NCBI RefSeq assembly: GCF_018500185.1
Contig: NZ_JAHBGI010000001.1
Span: 124,001 to 188,000 of the forward strand
Origin: Litoribacter ruber
GTDB taxonomy: Bacteria; Bacteroidota; Bacteroidia; Cytophagales; Cyclobacteriaceae
DNA length: 64,000 bases
Direction of reading: 5' to 3'
In this document: positions 44,369 to 53,446 of the stretch, in pieces
How positions within the stretch are numbered: position 1 is the stretch's first letter
Layout: every line of letters starts with the position of its first letter
Position numbers and translations under genes: made by a program
The notes under the pieces: generated by a model
What the model saw: the letters and a program-made list of their open reading frames with translations, nothing else
Database searches by the model: none
Told to the model about the DNA's origin: nothing

Positions 44369-45526
44369 TCAAATTTTGCGACGAAGGCTGATTACCCCCA
44401 ACAGTGGCCCCATTGCCAAGGCGGTAAATAGAAGCTTTTCACCCATGATAGGCAACATGAAATTCAGTACCTGAATGCTTACGATGGTGAGGGCAAAACC
44501 TATGCAGTTGACTATAGTAAGTGCGGTGCCACGGGTTTCTTGGGGGGCATTTTGCACCACGAGGGTTGAAAATAACGGAGAGTCGGCAGTCACGGCCATT
44601 CCCCAAATTAGCAGGAATAGGATAAGCAGGCCTGTGGATTCCCCTGCCAGAATTAAGGGGGAAAAGATACAGCATAATCCTGAAATGGCCAGGGAGGCTG
44701 TGGCGATTCTTTTTGCCCCAAATCTCAGGGAGAGCAAACCGCCCAAGGCACAGGAGATTCCGCCCACCGCTATGATCAAGAAGCTGAAAAAGGGAACATC
44801 TAGGTTCATGGAATCATGGCTAGCGTTGAAATAGGCAAGCAGCAGGGGCAAGAAGGCCCAAAAGGCATAAAGCTCCCACATATGTCCAAAGTAGCCAAAA
44901 GCTGCAGAACGGACATTTGCATTTTTAAATACATTGAGAAAAACTGGGGGGTCAAATTGCTGCCCGGCTTTGCGGTAGGGGCCGTCCGGGACAAAAACCA
45001 GGATCAACAGTCCACCCAGCATGGCCAGAAAGGTAGTGGAGTAAACTACATAATGCCAGGGGAGTGGCCCAGTCATGCTTTTCAGGAAATGGGGGAAGGC
45101 CGTGCCCAAAACCAATGCGCCTACCAGAAAACCCAAGGACTTTCCAAGGCCTTTATCATAATAATCGGCGGCTATCTTCATGCCCACGGGGTAGATTCCG
45201 GCCAAAAAGACGCCGGTCAGAAACCTATATAGCAATAGTTCCCAGTCCTGCAGATTCTCTAGACCAATAGCCCAATTGAATCCTGCTGCCAAGAGGGAGC
45301 TGAAGAAAAAAACCTTGGATGGGGAAAACCGATCCGCCACAGTCAGTATGGCAAAAATCAGGGTGCCGGTGATGAACCCAAACTGAACGGCACTGGTAAG
45401 GTGGGCAAGAAAGTCAATCGGAAGCCCGTGCTCAGCAATAAGGTCCGGCAACACCGCATTGCCGGCAAACCATAGGGAAGTGCAAAGGAATTGTGAAAGG
45501 ACAATGATGGGGAGAATGTGCTTCAT
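44369..45526 (-). CDS. Major facilitator superfamily transporter
   Basis: Start chosen at ATG 45526 (MKHILPIIVLSQ); an ATG at 45535 adds three residues. The 385-residue protein has 12 helices, with a TVADRFSPSKVF loop in the motif A position and LLSLRFGAKRI in the second half. The fold is in the MFS_1 cluster; the nitrate/cyanate- or sugar-like substrate is not determined. It follows the serine hydrolase by 65 bp in the opposite reading order on the same strand, and is itself preceded by the higBA pair. Confidence 0.85.
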   Translation of the reverse strand: MKHILPIIVLSQFLCTSLWFAGNAVLPDLIAEHGLPIDFLAHLTSAVQFGFITGTLIFAILTVADRFSPSKVFFFSSLLAAGFNWAIGLENLQDWELLLYRFLTGVFLAGIYPVGMKIAADYYDKGLGKSLGFLVGALVLGTAFPHFLKSMTGPLPWHYVVYSTTFLAMLGGLLILVFVPDGPYRKAGQQFDPPVFLNVFKNANVRSAAFGYFGHMWELYAFWAFLPLLLAYFNASHDSMNLDVPFFSFLIIAVGGISCALGGLLSLRFGAKRIATASLAISGLCCIFSPLILAGESTGLLILFLLIWGMAVTADSPLFSTLVVQNAPQETRGTALTIVNCIGFALTIVSIQVLNFMLPIMGEKLLFTALAMGPLLGVISLRRKI

Positions 45527-45541
45527 TGAAAGCAAAAAAAC

Positions 45542-45895
45542 TTATTCCGATAGCAGGGATTCATAAGGGATGTTTAATTTATGATGCAAGTTTTTTATCA
45601 TTGTCAAGGATAGTTTTCTTTTGCCTTTGAATAATTCAGAAACTCGACTTTTATACCCTAAAATATCTGCCAAATCTTTATTGTCCATACCCAGTTGTTC
45701 CATTCTAAATTTAATTGCGTCTAAGGGGTTTGGAGGATCAATGGGATAAAACTCCTCCTCATACTTTTCGATCAGTAAGACCAACAGCTCTGCTTCATCA
45801 CCTTCTGGAGTATTCGCAGGGGCATGGAAGATTTCCTCAAGCCTGCTTAGGGCCATTTGATACTCTTCTTCGTTTTTTAAAACCTTGACAATCAT
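45542..45895 (-). CDS. higA: HigA-type antitoxin with helix-turn-helix
   Basis: The 117-residue protein has an acidic N-terminal half and a C-terminal XRE-like helix-turn-helix (FRMEQLGMDNKDLADILGYKSRVSELFKGKRKLS). This layout matches HigA antitoxins, which bind both their toxin and their own operator. It lies 5 bp downstream of the toxin gene, the inverted toxin-first order typical of higBA. Confidence 0.88.
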   Translation of the reverse strand: MIVKVLKNEEEYQMALSRLEEIFHAPANTPEGDEAELLVLLIEKYEEEFYPIDPPNPLDAIKFRMEQLGMDNKDLADILGYKSRVSELFKGKRKLSLTMIKNLHHKLNIPYESLLSE

Positions 45896-45900
45896 TTTTT

Positions 45901-46194
45901 TTATATTGTTTGGGCATCTAATTTATCGTAATCTTTATGGGTACCAATAAATCTGATGAAGACCCATTGGCGCATAAAGTTTATTTCCACAATTAACCTA
46001 TATCGGTTACCGCAGATATTGAATACAACCCTTCCTCCTTTCAGAATACTAGCTTTCGTATAATCCTGCTTAATATCAGCCGGGCTTTCCCATGTTGCTT
46101 TAGAGACTTCCTTAAACCAGCTTTTTAGCTGACTTTCGGTTTCTGGATTTTTTAGCCAAAATTCTTTAAGTGGTTTTTTTGAAATTACTCTCAT
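45901..46194 (-). CDS. higB: HigB-type toxin (RelE superfamily mRNA interferase)
   Basis: The 97-residue protein has the RelE/HigB signature: SWFKEVSKATWESPADIKQ, VFNICGNRYRLIVEI and WVFIRFIGTHKDYD. The conserved Arg/His/Lys cluster supports ribosome-dependent mRNA cleavage. It is first in the pair, upstream of higA. Plasmid or chromosomal-stabilisation roles are typical but not shown. Confidence 0.9.
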   Translation of the reverse strand: MRVISKKPLKEFWLKNPETESQLKSWFKEVSKATWESPADIKQDYTKASILKGGRVVFNICGNRYRLIVEINFMRQWVFIRFIGTHKDYDKLDAQTI

Positions 46195-46272
46195 CTAAAA
46201 CAATAAAAATAAAACAAAAGTTACCAAAACGGTAATTAAAAAAAGTAAAGCCCAATAAAAACGGGCTTTAGC

Positions 46273-46737
46273 TTATTGGAAATGATAAAGAAAAACCAAG
46301 TTTGCCGTGAATGCGGGCTTTCTTTGGCCTTTGATCTCCAGCTTTACCTTCATTTCTGTTTTGATCGTGCCCCGAAGGTTGGTGATATTGGCCAAGGTGG
46401 CGTTTAGCCTTACCTCATCGCCAACCAAAACGGGTTGGGCAAAACGCAGGCTTTCGATTCCGTAGTTGACCATCATTTTGAGATTGTTCACCTTGACGAT
46501 CTGCTCCCAAAGGAAGGGAACGATGGAAAGGGTGAGGTATCCATGGGCAATCGGACCGCCGAATGCGCCTTCTGCCTTTGCTTTTTCAGGATCGGTGTGG
46601 ATCCACTGGTGGTCCATAGTAGCATCCGCAAAAAGGTTTACCTGCTCCTGGGTGATGGTGTGATAGGCAGATACACCCAGCTCCTTACCCACATGCTGTT
46701 CGAACTCCTCGAAACTATTTATGATCAATTGGCTCAT
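46273..46737 (-). CDS. MaoC-family hydratase
   Basis: The 154-residue hot-dog-fold protein has the MaoC signature: FADATMDHQWIHTDPEKAKAEGAFGGPIAHGYLTLS near residue 30, with the D/H catalytic pair and the GPIAHG loop. It hydrates 2-enoyl-CoA, either in fatty-acid oxidation or in polyketide/PHA routes. It is monocistronic between higBA and an ORF6N remnant. Confidence 0.92.
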   Translation of the reverse strand: MSQLIINSFEEFEQHVGKELGVSAYHTITQEQVNLFADATMDHQWIHTDPEKAKAEGAFGGPIAHGYLTLSIVPFLWEQIVKVNNLKMMVNYGIESLRFAQPVLVGDEVRLNATLANITNLRGTIKTEMKVKLEIKGQRKPAFTANLVFLYHFQ

Positions 46738-46794
46738 GTCTATTGTTATTTAAGGCCATGAAGATATTAAAAAGGCTTGGTATGAAAAAGAATT

Positions 46795-46922
46795 TTGATA
46801 AGCCATTCTCACTTGAGGTCGCATTTTGCGACCTCAAGGCAATCCATTCCTTAATCGTCAACTGAAACATAAAGTCGGGAGGAAACCTGCTCGACGTGGC
46901 GATTTTGGCTTCAATTGCTGAT
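46795..46922 (-). pseudogene. ORF6N-domain gene fragment
   Basis: On the minus strand a short open stretch reads RFPPDFMFQLTIKEWIALRS followed by QNATSSENG. This matches the conserved core of the ORF6N DNA-binding domain (RFPxDFMFxL...LRSQxATSS). The N-terminal half and most of the C-terminal part are missing. A 10-bp perfect hairpin, TTGAGGTCGC/GCGACCTCAA (46813-46837), lies inside the LRSQNATS codons. It is a remnant of a mobile-element or phage-associated gene, and fills the gap upstream of maoC. Confidence 0.72.
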
Positions 46923-48443
46923 TTATCTAAAATCATCTTCTTCATCCTCATCGTTTGGCCCCATGTCAAACATGCTGCTGAACAAATCCTTGAACTGCAT
47001 GCCGGTCTCTAGCAGCTTTTTGCTCAACTGACTGTATTCGGCCAGCCCATGGAGGGCAAACTCCATAAAGAATTCTTTCTCCTTTTCGGAGAGTTTCTTG
47101 ATATTTTGGGTGACGATCTCTTCCAAGCCTGGAACTTGATGTAGGGCATTTTTATAGTCCTTATCGGATTGGGAAGCGAGAATGTCAATTTCCTTTCCTT
47201 CACCAAACCAAGCCAAGGGTAGTACATAAGGGTTGCTTTCTTTTTCCTTTCTTTTCTGGTCAGGGCTGGGGAAATAGTCCGTAAACAAAGTCCTGATTGC
47301 TTTGCCGATGAGACTGTAGGCTACAAGTCCAGCTCCTTCCTGCTCGCCTTCATAGACCAATTCCACTTTCCCGGTAATTGCGGGGACGATGCCAATTAGG
47401 TCGGCCACCCTGACTACGGTTTTTTCCTCACCGTTTTTATACAGCCTTCGTTCCGCGGCCGAAATCAGGTTTTCATAGGCTGAAATGGTCAAGCGAGCAG
47501 ATACACCACTTTTTTCATCCACATATTCGCTCTTTCTGGCTTCAATGGCCACCTGCTCAATCAGGTCCTTCATTAGCTCGGGCACATGGATCCTTTCCAA
47601 TGGCTTTCCGGCAAGTTTGGCCTCTTGGGCCGTGATATGCTTCCCGATCTCAATGGATTTAGGATAATGGGTAATGATCTGGCTTTCGATCCGGTCTTTC
47701 AGTGGCGTTACGATGCTGCCCCTGTTGGTATAATCCTCCGGGTTGGCCGTGAAGACAAACTGGATGTCCAGCGGAAGCCTTAATTTGAAGCCACGGATCT
47801 GGATATCTCCTTCCTGCAGAATGTTGAAAAGGGCCACCTGAATCCTGGCCTGCAGGTCGGGGAGCTCGTTGATCACGAAAATGCTGCGGTGGGAGCGGGG
47901 TACCAGCCCGTAATGGATCACCCTTTCGTCATTGTATGAAAGTTTCATGGTAGCAGCCTTGATAGGGTCCACATCCCCGATCAGATCAGCCACCGACACA
48001 TCCGGAGTGGCCAGCTTTTCGGTATAGCGGTCTTTCCGGTGCCACCAGTCGATGGGAGTCTTGTCCCCTTTTTCTTCAATCAGCTGTTTGGCAAAGCTGG
48101 AAAGAGGCGCCAAGGGATCGTCGTTGAGTTCAGATCCCTGCACTACGGGCACATATTCGTCCAGCAGGTAGGTCATCATCCTGGCGATCCGGGTTTTTGC
48201 TTGGCCTCTCAGCCCTAGAAAATTGATGTTGTGCCTGGAGAGGATGGCCCTTTCTATATCCGGGATCACGGTGTCCTCGTAGCCCCAGATGCCCTCAAAT
48301 ACATTTTTTCCCTCCTTGATGTTTTGGATGAGGTTGGAGCGGAGTTCTTCTTTAATGCTGCGGGATTGGTATCCGGAGGCTTTCAATTCCCCCAGTGTTT
48401 TTATTTTCAATAGGTCCTTACCGGTAAGGTTTTGATACTCCAT
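46923..48443 (-). CDS. MoxR/magnesium-chelatase-like AAA+ ATPase
   Basis: Start at ATG 48443, one base past the stop of the VWA gene, gives 506 residues; an ATG at 48482 would overlap that gene. The AAA+ domain has a Walker A variant GLRGQAKTR, a Walker B VINELPD and a FVFTANPEDYTNRG sensor region typical of BchI/MoxR proteins. The acidic C-terminus is unusual. MoxR ATPases with VWA partners act as chaperones for metal insertion or complex assembly. Cofactor synthesis is not implied, since no tetrapyrrole genes are nearby. Confidence 0.88.
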   Translation of the reverse strand: MEYQNLTGKDLLKIKTLGELKASGYQSRSIKEELRSNLIQNIKEGKNVFEGIWGYEDTVIPDIERAILSRHNINFLGLRGQAKTRIARMMTYLLDEYVPVVQGSELNDDPLAPLSSFAKQLIEEKGDKTPIDWWHRKDRYTEKLATPDVSVADLIGDVDPIKAATMKLSYNDERVIHYGLVPRSHRSIFVINELPDLQARIQVALFNILQEGDIQIRGFKLRLPLDIQFVFTANPEDYTNRGSIVTPLKDRIESQIITHYPKSIEIGKHITAQEAKLAGKPLERIHVPELMKDLIEQVAIEARKSEYVDEKSGVSARLTISAYENLISAAERRLYKNGEEKTVVRVADLIGIVPAITGKVELVYEGEQEGAGLVAYSLIGKAIRTLFTDYFPSPDQKRKEKESNPYVLPLAWFGEGKEIDILASQSDKDYKNALHQVPGLEEIVTQNIKKLSEKEKEFFMEFALHGLAEYSQLSKKLLETGMQFKDLFSSMFDMGPNDEDEEDDFR

Positions 48444-48444
48444 G

Positions 48445-49545
48445 TTAAAAACGTTTGGTTCGGTTTCGTTTAAAATCTTCAAAAATCAGGTTGCCAAGGC
48501 CTTTCAGGTCGCTATAGTAGGCGTTTCCGTTGTTGGCTTTGGTAAACTCCCTGACAAATTCTTTCAAATAAGGGTCCGAGGCGATCATAAAGGTGGTCAC
48601 CGGGATCTGGTTTTTGCGGCACTGGGTGGCCAGCTTCAGGGTTTCGTTCAAGATTTTGCTGTCTATCCCAAAGCTGTTTTTGTAATACTTGATGCCGACT
48701 TTCAGACAAGTGGGCTTGCCGTCGGTGATCATGAAAATCTGCTTGTTGGGGTTTTTTCGCCTGCGCAACAGGTCCATGGCAAGCTCCAGCCCTGCCACGG
48801 TATTGGTATGGTAAGGGCCCACCTGCAGGTAGGGCAGATCTTTGATCTGGATCTGCCAGGCATCGTTGCCAAACACGATGATGTCCAGGGTGTCTTTGGG
48901 GTAGCGGGTCTTGATGAGCTCGGCCAGGGCCATGGCCACTTTTTTGGCCGGGGTGATGCGGTCTTCCCCATACAGAATCATGGAATGGGAAATGTCAATC
49001 ATCAGCACCGTGGAGGTCTGGGATTTGTACTCGTTTTCCACCACCTCCAAGTCATCCTCAGTAAGCAGGTAATCGCCTGAAAGACCATGGTTGGCCTGGG
49101 CGTTTCTCAGCGAATCGGTCAGGGCGATCTGGTCCAGGTTGTCCCCAAACTGAAATGCCCGCCTGTCGGTGCCCCTTTCCTCCCCCTGGCCCGAATGGGT
49201 GGTCTTGTGCTGTCCCGACTTGCCGCGTTTGAACTTGCCGAAAATTTCCTCAAGCGCATTTTTGCGAATTTGTTGCTCCGACTTACCTGTGATTTTGATT
49301 TCCCCTTTTTGGTTTTCCTCGGTGAGGTAGCCTTTTTCCTTCAGATCCTCTATAAAATTCCCGATCCCGTAGCCGGGATTGGTCATGTTGTATCTTTTGT
49401 CCAAATTGCTGAGCCAGTTCAGTGCCTCGGCCACATCGCCCCCGGTCATGGTGACCAGCTGCAGGAAGAGGTTGAGCAGGTTTTCAAAGGTGCTCTTGGC
49501 CGGGTCCTGCTGTGGCACAAACTTGGTAAACTTAAATCCTTTCAT
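48445..49545 (-). CDS. VWA-domain protein, partner of the MoxR-like ATPase
   Basis: Start at ATG 49545 (MKGFKFTKF) rather than 49575. The 366-residue protein has a Gln/Asn-rich N-terminal part, then a von Willebrand A domain with MIDAS DISHS (DxSxS) near residue 190, a Thr in NTVAGLELA and the Asp of MITDGKPTCL. The pair with a MoxR/BchI ATPase one base downstream is the known CoxE/ChlD-like arrangement, an ATP-driven assembly or quality-control machine. Confidence 0.88.
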   Translation of the reverse strand: MKGFKFTKFVPQQDPAKSTFENLLNLFLQLVTMTGGDVAEALNWLSNLDKRYNMTNPGYGIGNFIEDLKEKGYLTEENQKGEIKITGKSEQQIRKNALEEIFGKFKRGKSGQHKTTHSGQGEERGTDRRAFQFGDNLDQIALTDSLRNAQANHGLSGDYLLTEDDLEVVENEYKSQTSTVLMIDISHSMILYGEDRITPAKKVAMALAELIKTRYPKDTLDIIVFGNDAWQIQIKDLPYLQVGPYHTNTVAGLELAMDLLRRRKNPNKQIFMITDGKPTCLKVGIKYYKNSFGIDSKILNETLKLATQCRKNQIPVTTFMIASDPYLKEFVREFTKANNGNAYYSDLKGLGNLIFEDFKRNRTKRF

Positions 49546-49627
49546 ACTTCCGCTCCTGATTTGGATTGATAACAATAAATCTGGGTGGGAGGTTTAATGG
49601 CAAAAGGAAGCTTAACAAAAAGAAACC

Positions 49628-49900
49628 ATGAAAACCAACAAACGCATAAAGGTAATAGGCAAAGTGCAGGGTGTCTTTTTCAGAAAGAGCACCCAGGAAA
49701 AAGCCAGGGAGCTGGATGTTTCCGGTTGGGTGAAAAACGAGCCAGACGGGTCGGTACTGGCCGAACTGGAGGGCCACAGGCACGCGGTGATGGCCATGGA
49801 GGCCTGGCTCAAGCAGGGACCTGAAAAGGCAGAGGTCGATAACCTCATCATTCAGGATGGCGAAGAACAGGGTCATACCTCGTTTGAAATCATCCGATAA
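49628..49900 (+). CDS. acyP: Acylphosphatase
   Basis: The 90-residue protein has the acylphosphatase signature GKVQGVFFRKST with catalytic Arg19, and GWVKNEPDGSV with Asn37. It hydrolyses acyl phosphates such as acetyl phosphate and carbamoyl phosphate. Length is typical for the family. It is divergent from the VWA gene and precedes a methyltransferase by 33 bp. Confidence 0.95.
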   Translation: MKTNKRIKVIGKVQGVFFRKSTQEKARELDVSGWVKNEPDGSVLAELEGHRHAVMAMEAWLKQGPEKAEVDNLIIQDGEEQGHTSFEIIR

Positions 49901-49933
49901 TGTCGTTTATTTGGCCGTAAATTCATTTATTCC

Positions 49934-50740
49934 ATGGCATCAAAATATATTCACGGCTACCAGGAAGTAGAGCAGGAGCGACTTGTGGAGCAGGCAAAGG
50001 TGATAGAAAACCAGATTTTCGACTTTATCGACTTTTCCCAGGTGAACAGGCTTCTCGAAATAGGCAGCGGGGTAGGAGCGCAGACCGAAATTTTGCTGAA
50101 AAGATTTCCCCACCTCTCCATCACGGGCGTGGAGTATGAAAGCAAGCAGATCGAAAAGGCCTACAAAAACCTGGAAAAGCACGGATTTGATACCGACAAA
50201 GTGGAGTTTATCCATCAGGATGCCACCCAACTTAGTTTGGAGAAGGAGTTTGACGGAGCTTTCATTTGCTGGGTACTGGAGCATGTGCAAAATCCCCAGG
50301 CAATATTGACCAGCATGAAGCCTTGCCTGAGGGACGGGGCCATGGTGGTGGTAACGGAGGTTTTTAACAGCACATTTTATACTTACCCGGAAAGAAAAGA
50401 AATCCAGGATTATTGGAAAATCTACAACGATTACCAAATCAGCATAGGAGGGGACCCTGAAGTCGGGGCCAAGTTGGGAAGCATGCTTTCCGATGCCGGA
50501 TATAAAGGCATACAACTCCGAAGCGGAGGGTTTCATTTGGACAAAAGGGAAGCAGATCAAAAAAGAAAGGTGTTTTCCTATTGGAAAAACCTCATGAGCA
50601 GCGGCGCGCCAAACCTGATGGAGGAAAACCTGATCACGGAAAAAGAGGTGATCGCCATGCAACAGGCTATGGATGAACTCAGGGAACAGGAGGATTCCAT
50701 ATTCTTTTACAGGTTCATACAGGCCACGGCTTTCAAATAA
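49934..50740 (+). CDS. Class I SAM-dependent methyltransferase
   Basis: The 268-residue protein has motif I LLEIGSGVGAQTEIL near residue 40, an acidic residue at the end of strand 2 (GVEYE) and motif IV FICWVLEHVQNP. These mark a UbiE/small-molecule-type class I methyltransferase. The substrate is unknown. The stop overlaps the start of mtgA by 1 nt, so they are translationally coupled. Confidence 0.88.
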   Translation: MASKYIHGYQEVEQERLVEQAKVIENQIFDFIDFSQVNRLLEIGSGVGAQTEILLKRFPHLSITGVEYESKQIEKAYKNLEKHGFDTDKVEFIHQDATQLSLEKEFDGAFICWVLEHVQNPQAILTSMKPCLRDGAMVVVTEVFNSTFYTYPERKEIQDYWKIYNDYQISIGGDPEVGAKLGSMLSDAGYKGIQLRSGGFHLDKREADQKRKVFSYWKNLMSSGAPNLMEENLITEKEVIAMQQAMDELREQEDSIFFYRFIQATAFK

Positions 50741-51444
50741 TGAAATTGATCAAGTGGTTGTTGCGGCTGATGAGCCGGTTACTGTTTTGGTTTTTGGTGC
50801 TGAGCGTAGGGGGTGTGGTACTTTTTAAATTTGTGCCCGTACCGGTGACCCCGCTCATGCTGATCCGCATGCTGGAGGACTACAACGATGAAAACAGGCA
50901 GGTAAAGTTCAGCTATAACTGGAAGCCTCTTTCAGAAATCTGCCCTGAGCTGCCCCTTGCCGTAGTGGCTGCAGAGGACCAGAAGTTCCTTACCCATTCC
51001 GGATTTGACAGGGAGGCCATCGAGAAGGCTTTTGAAAGCAACAAGTCGGGAAAACGTATCAGGGGTGGAAGCAGCATTTCCCAGCAGACGGCCAAAAACG
51101 TATTTTTATGGCCGGAGAGAAGCTATCTTCGAAAGGGATTGGAGGCTTATTTCACGGTTTTGATTGAATTTATCTGGGGAAAGAAACGGATATTGGAAGT
51201 GTATGTGAATGTCATCGAAATGGGGCCGGGGATATATGGGGCAGAGGCCGCAGCGAAGGAATATTTTCGCAAACCGGCGGCACAACTCAGCAGACAGGAA
51301 GCTGCATTAATAGCAGCGGTCTTGCCAAACCCCAGACGATGGAATCCCTCGAAACCTACCAGTTATAACCGCCAGCGTCAGCAGTGGATACTGAGGCAGA
51401 TGAATAATCTGGGGGAGCTGAGGTATGAGTATGATTATAAATAA
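50740..51444 (+). CDS. mtgA: Monofunctional peptidoglycan glycosyltransferase
   Basis: The 234-residue protein has an N-terminal membrane anchor and a GT51 domain. Motif 1 is VVAAEDQKFLTHSGFD with catalytic Glu79, then RGGSSISQQTAKN, and a motif near LEVYVNVIEMGPGIYGAEAAA. It polymerises lipid II into glycan strands outside the inner membrane. It is coupled to the preceding methyltransferase by a 1-nt overlap. Confidence 0.95.
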   Translation: MKLIKWLLRLMSRLLFWFLVLSVGGVVLFKFVPVPVTPLMLIRMLEDYNDENRQVKFSYNWKPLSEICPELPLAVVAAEDQKFLTHSGFDREAIEKAFESNKSGKRIRGGSSISQQTAKNVFLWPERSYLRKGLEAYFTVLIEFIWGKKRILEVYVNVIEMGPGIYGAEAAAKEYFRKPAAQLSRQEAALIAAVLPNPRRWNPSKPTSYNRQRQQWILRQMNNLGELRYEYDYK

Positions 51445-51470
51445 TTGTAGAAAGACCAGTGAATGAAATG

Positions 51471-51809
51471 TCATAGCTGCAAAACGATTGATATACTAGC
51501 CTTTAATTTCTCTAATACATCTTCATTAACTGCACCTATTTTTCTTATAAGTCTAGATTGGGAAACAGATCTAATTTGAAAGCAATCAGCTGTGGATATT
51601 TTACTCAAAGAGTTAAGTTGATTGGGAATAATTTTAACCATCCAGGGAGCTGAAGAATATCTCTCCTTCCAATCAGTAATTGGGACTATGATTTTTAATG
51701 GTAATTTTCCTAGATCATCATTACTGATAATTATGCAAGGCCTGGTTTTCTTAATTTCAGCTCCTATTGTGGGGTCAAGGTTGATTAAATAAATATCACC
51801 TCGGTTCAT
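51471..51809 (-). CDS. PemK/MazF-family mRNA interferase toxin
   Basis: The 112-residue protein has the MazF fold: RGDIYLINLDPTIGAEIKKTRPCIIIS at the N-terminus, VPITDW and the family's RSVSQSRL near residue 80. It cleaves mRNA at short sites, free of the ribosome. It lies downstream of its antitoxin gene with a 14-bp overlap. Confidence 0.9.
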   Translation of the reverse strand: MNRGDIYLINLDPTIGAEIKKTRPCIIISNDDLGKLPLKIIVPITDWKERYSSAPWMVKIIPNQLNSLSKISTADCFQIRSVSQSRLIRKIGAVNEDVLEKLKASISIVLQL

Positions 51810-52008
51810 AAAATTCCTCAGTATCTAAGGCTGTAAAAGCAGTTAATTCAGGGTCATGGGAATAATCCTCATATAAAAGGTTAGCAGCCTTTTTCAATTT
51901 AGAAGAAATTTCCTCTTTCCGAATTGCAGAAAGTGTCTTTTCTATGATGAAAAGCCTTTCTTCTTTCGGGAGTTTGCTGATTTCTTTGATTAATTCCTTG
52001 GTACCCAT
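51796..52008 (-). CDS. Antitoxin of the PemK/MazF-type pair
   Basis: The 70-residue acidic and partly helical protein (LIKEISKLPKEERLFIIEKTL) overlaps the toxin gene by 14 bp and precedes it, the usual antitoxin-first order. It resembles addiction-module components of the DUF2281 or ParD-like type, but the exact family is not fixed. It would bind and neutralise the toxin and repress its own operon. Confidence 0.8.
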   Translation of the reverse strand: MGTKELIKEISKLPKEERLFIIEKTLSAIRKEEISSKLKKAANLLYEDYSHDPELTAFTALDTEEFYEPR

Positions 52009-52068
52009 CGTATTAAATTACCCAATAATTTTTAAAAAAAGAAACTTACATTTTTTTTATGGGAGATT

Positions 52069-53424
52069 TTAAACCATCCTCGCCGTTTCCACCTGATCAA
52101 TAATATCCTCATAGTCGAGTTTATCCCAGTTTTGGGTGATCAATGGATCAGCCATCACTTTGTTCATGATGCGGTCCTGGATTTTTCCCTGGGCATAAGC
52201 CTCGGAATATGGGATATCCGAAAACGTCACCATGGTATAAAGCGGAATCCACTCCTTCGGATACAGCTCATGGAGTCTGGCTTCGATTTTTTTCCGGATC
52301 AGGAATTTCGGATCGGATACCGCATCCCGCATTTCAATGAAATTTTCCAAAGCTAACTGGCTGATGGCATCCGTGTCAGGCTTTCTCATTTTCTGGAACT
52401 TCTCGAAAATCAGTTCCCAAGAAGTGGTGCCGTACTTTTCGATTAACCCATCCAATACATAGCAGTCCTCAAAACCGCAGTTCATACCTTGGCCATAGAA
52501 AGGCACCATGGCGTGGCTGGCGTCTCCGATCAGCAAACACTGGTTCTTGACCCAAGGGTAGCAATTGATGGTAATAAGTGCCGAAGTCGGATTTTTGAAG
52601 AAATCCTCCCCCAGCGTTGGCATCATGTTGTAGGCGTCGTTGAAATACGTCTTGAAAACGCTTTCAACATCCTTTTTGTCATGGATTTTATCAAAGCAAA
52701 CCTTTGTTCCTTCAAAAGGAAGGAATAGTGTGCAGGTAAATGATTTGTCGGGATTGGGAAGTGCGATGAGCATAAATTTGCCCCTCGGCCAAATATGGAG
52801 CGCATTTGGGTCCATGGCAAACTCACCCTCGGCAGTCGGTGGAATGCTCAGTTCCTTGTAGCCATGGGAAATGTAATGCTGGCTAAAGTCGAACCTTTCC
52901 TGCTTCTGCATGGAACTTCTCAAAGCAGAATAAGCTCCATCAGCGCCGATGATCACATTGGCCTGATGTTTCTTGGCCTCCCATTTGGGCAGGGAAAACT
53001 TGATCTGCTTTTTGTAAATGTTGACATCCTCGCATTTGTGCTCAAAGTTTAGCTGGACCCCAACTTTTTCGGCCTCATCCACCAAGATTTGGTTGAACTT
53101 GCCCCTGGAGATGGAATAGATGGCCTCCCCGTCCTTTCCGTACTGCTGGAAAGTGGTGTTGCCATGCTCATCGTGGATGCGGCGGCCATACATGGGAATG
53201 GCCAAATCCTTGATCTTGTCTTTCAGACCGACCTTTTCCAGGGCTTTCCAGCCCCTGTCGCTCAATGCCATGTTGATGGATCTGCCCTCTTCTTTATAAA
53301 GCTGGTGACGGCGGTCCTCTCTTTTTTCAAAGATAGATACGTCCAAACCTCTTTTTCTTAAGAATATGCCCAGTAACGAGCCGATCAATCCCGCACCTAA
53401 GATGCTAATATTGTTATTTTCCAT
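52069..53424 (-). CDS. kmo: Kynurenine 3-monooxygenase
   Basis: The 451-residue flavoprotein has the N-terminal FAD motif GAGLIGSLLG (residues 10-19), the DG...R region ADGAYSALRSSM, and GDASHAMVPFYGQGMNCGFEDC, which is diagnostic of KMO. It hydroxylates L-kynurenine to 3-hydroxykynurenine with NADPH and O2. The C-terminus has membrane-association residues. It is third in the operon haaO-kynU-kmo, with a 22-bp gap after kynU. Confidence 0.96.
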   Translation of the reverse strand: MENNNISILGAGLIGSLLGIFLRKRGLDVSIFEKREDRRHQLYKEEGRSINMALSDRGWKALEKVGLKDKIKDLAIPMYGRRIHDEHGNTTFQQYGKDGEAIYSISRGKFNQILVDEAEKVGVQLNFEHKCEDVNIYKKQIKFSLPKWEAKKHQANVIIGADGAYSALRSSMQKQERFDFSQHYISHGYKELSIPPTAEGEFAMDPNALHIWPRGKFMLIALPNPDKSFTCTLFLPFEGTKVCFDKIHDKKDVESVFKTYFNDAYNMMPTLGEDFFKNPTSALITINCYPWVKNQCLLIGDASHAMVPFYGQGMNCGFEDCYVLDGLIEKYGTTSWELIFEKFQKMRKPDTDAISQLALENFIEMRDAVSDPKFLIRKKIEARLHELYPKEWIPLYTMVTFSDIPYSEAYAQGKIQDRIMNKVMADPLITQNWDKLDYEDIIDQVETARMV

Positions 53425-53446
53425 TCAATCTCCTCTTTCTATCGCT

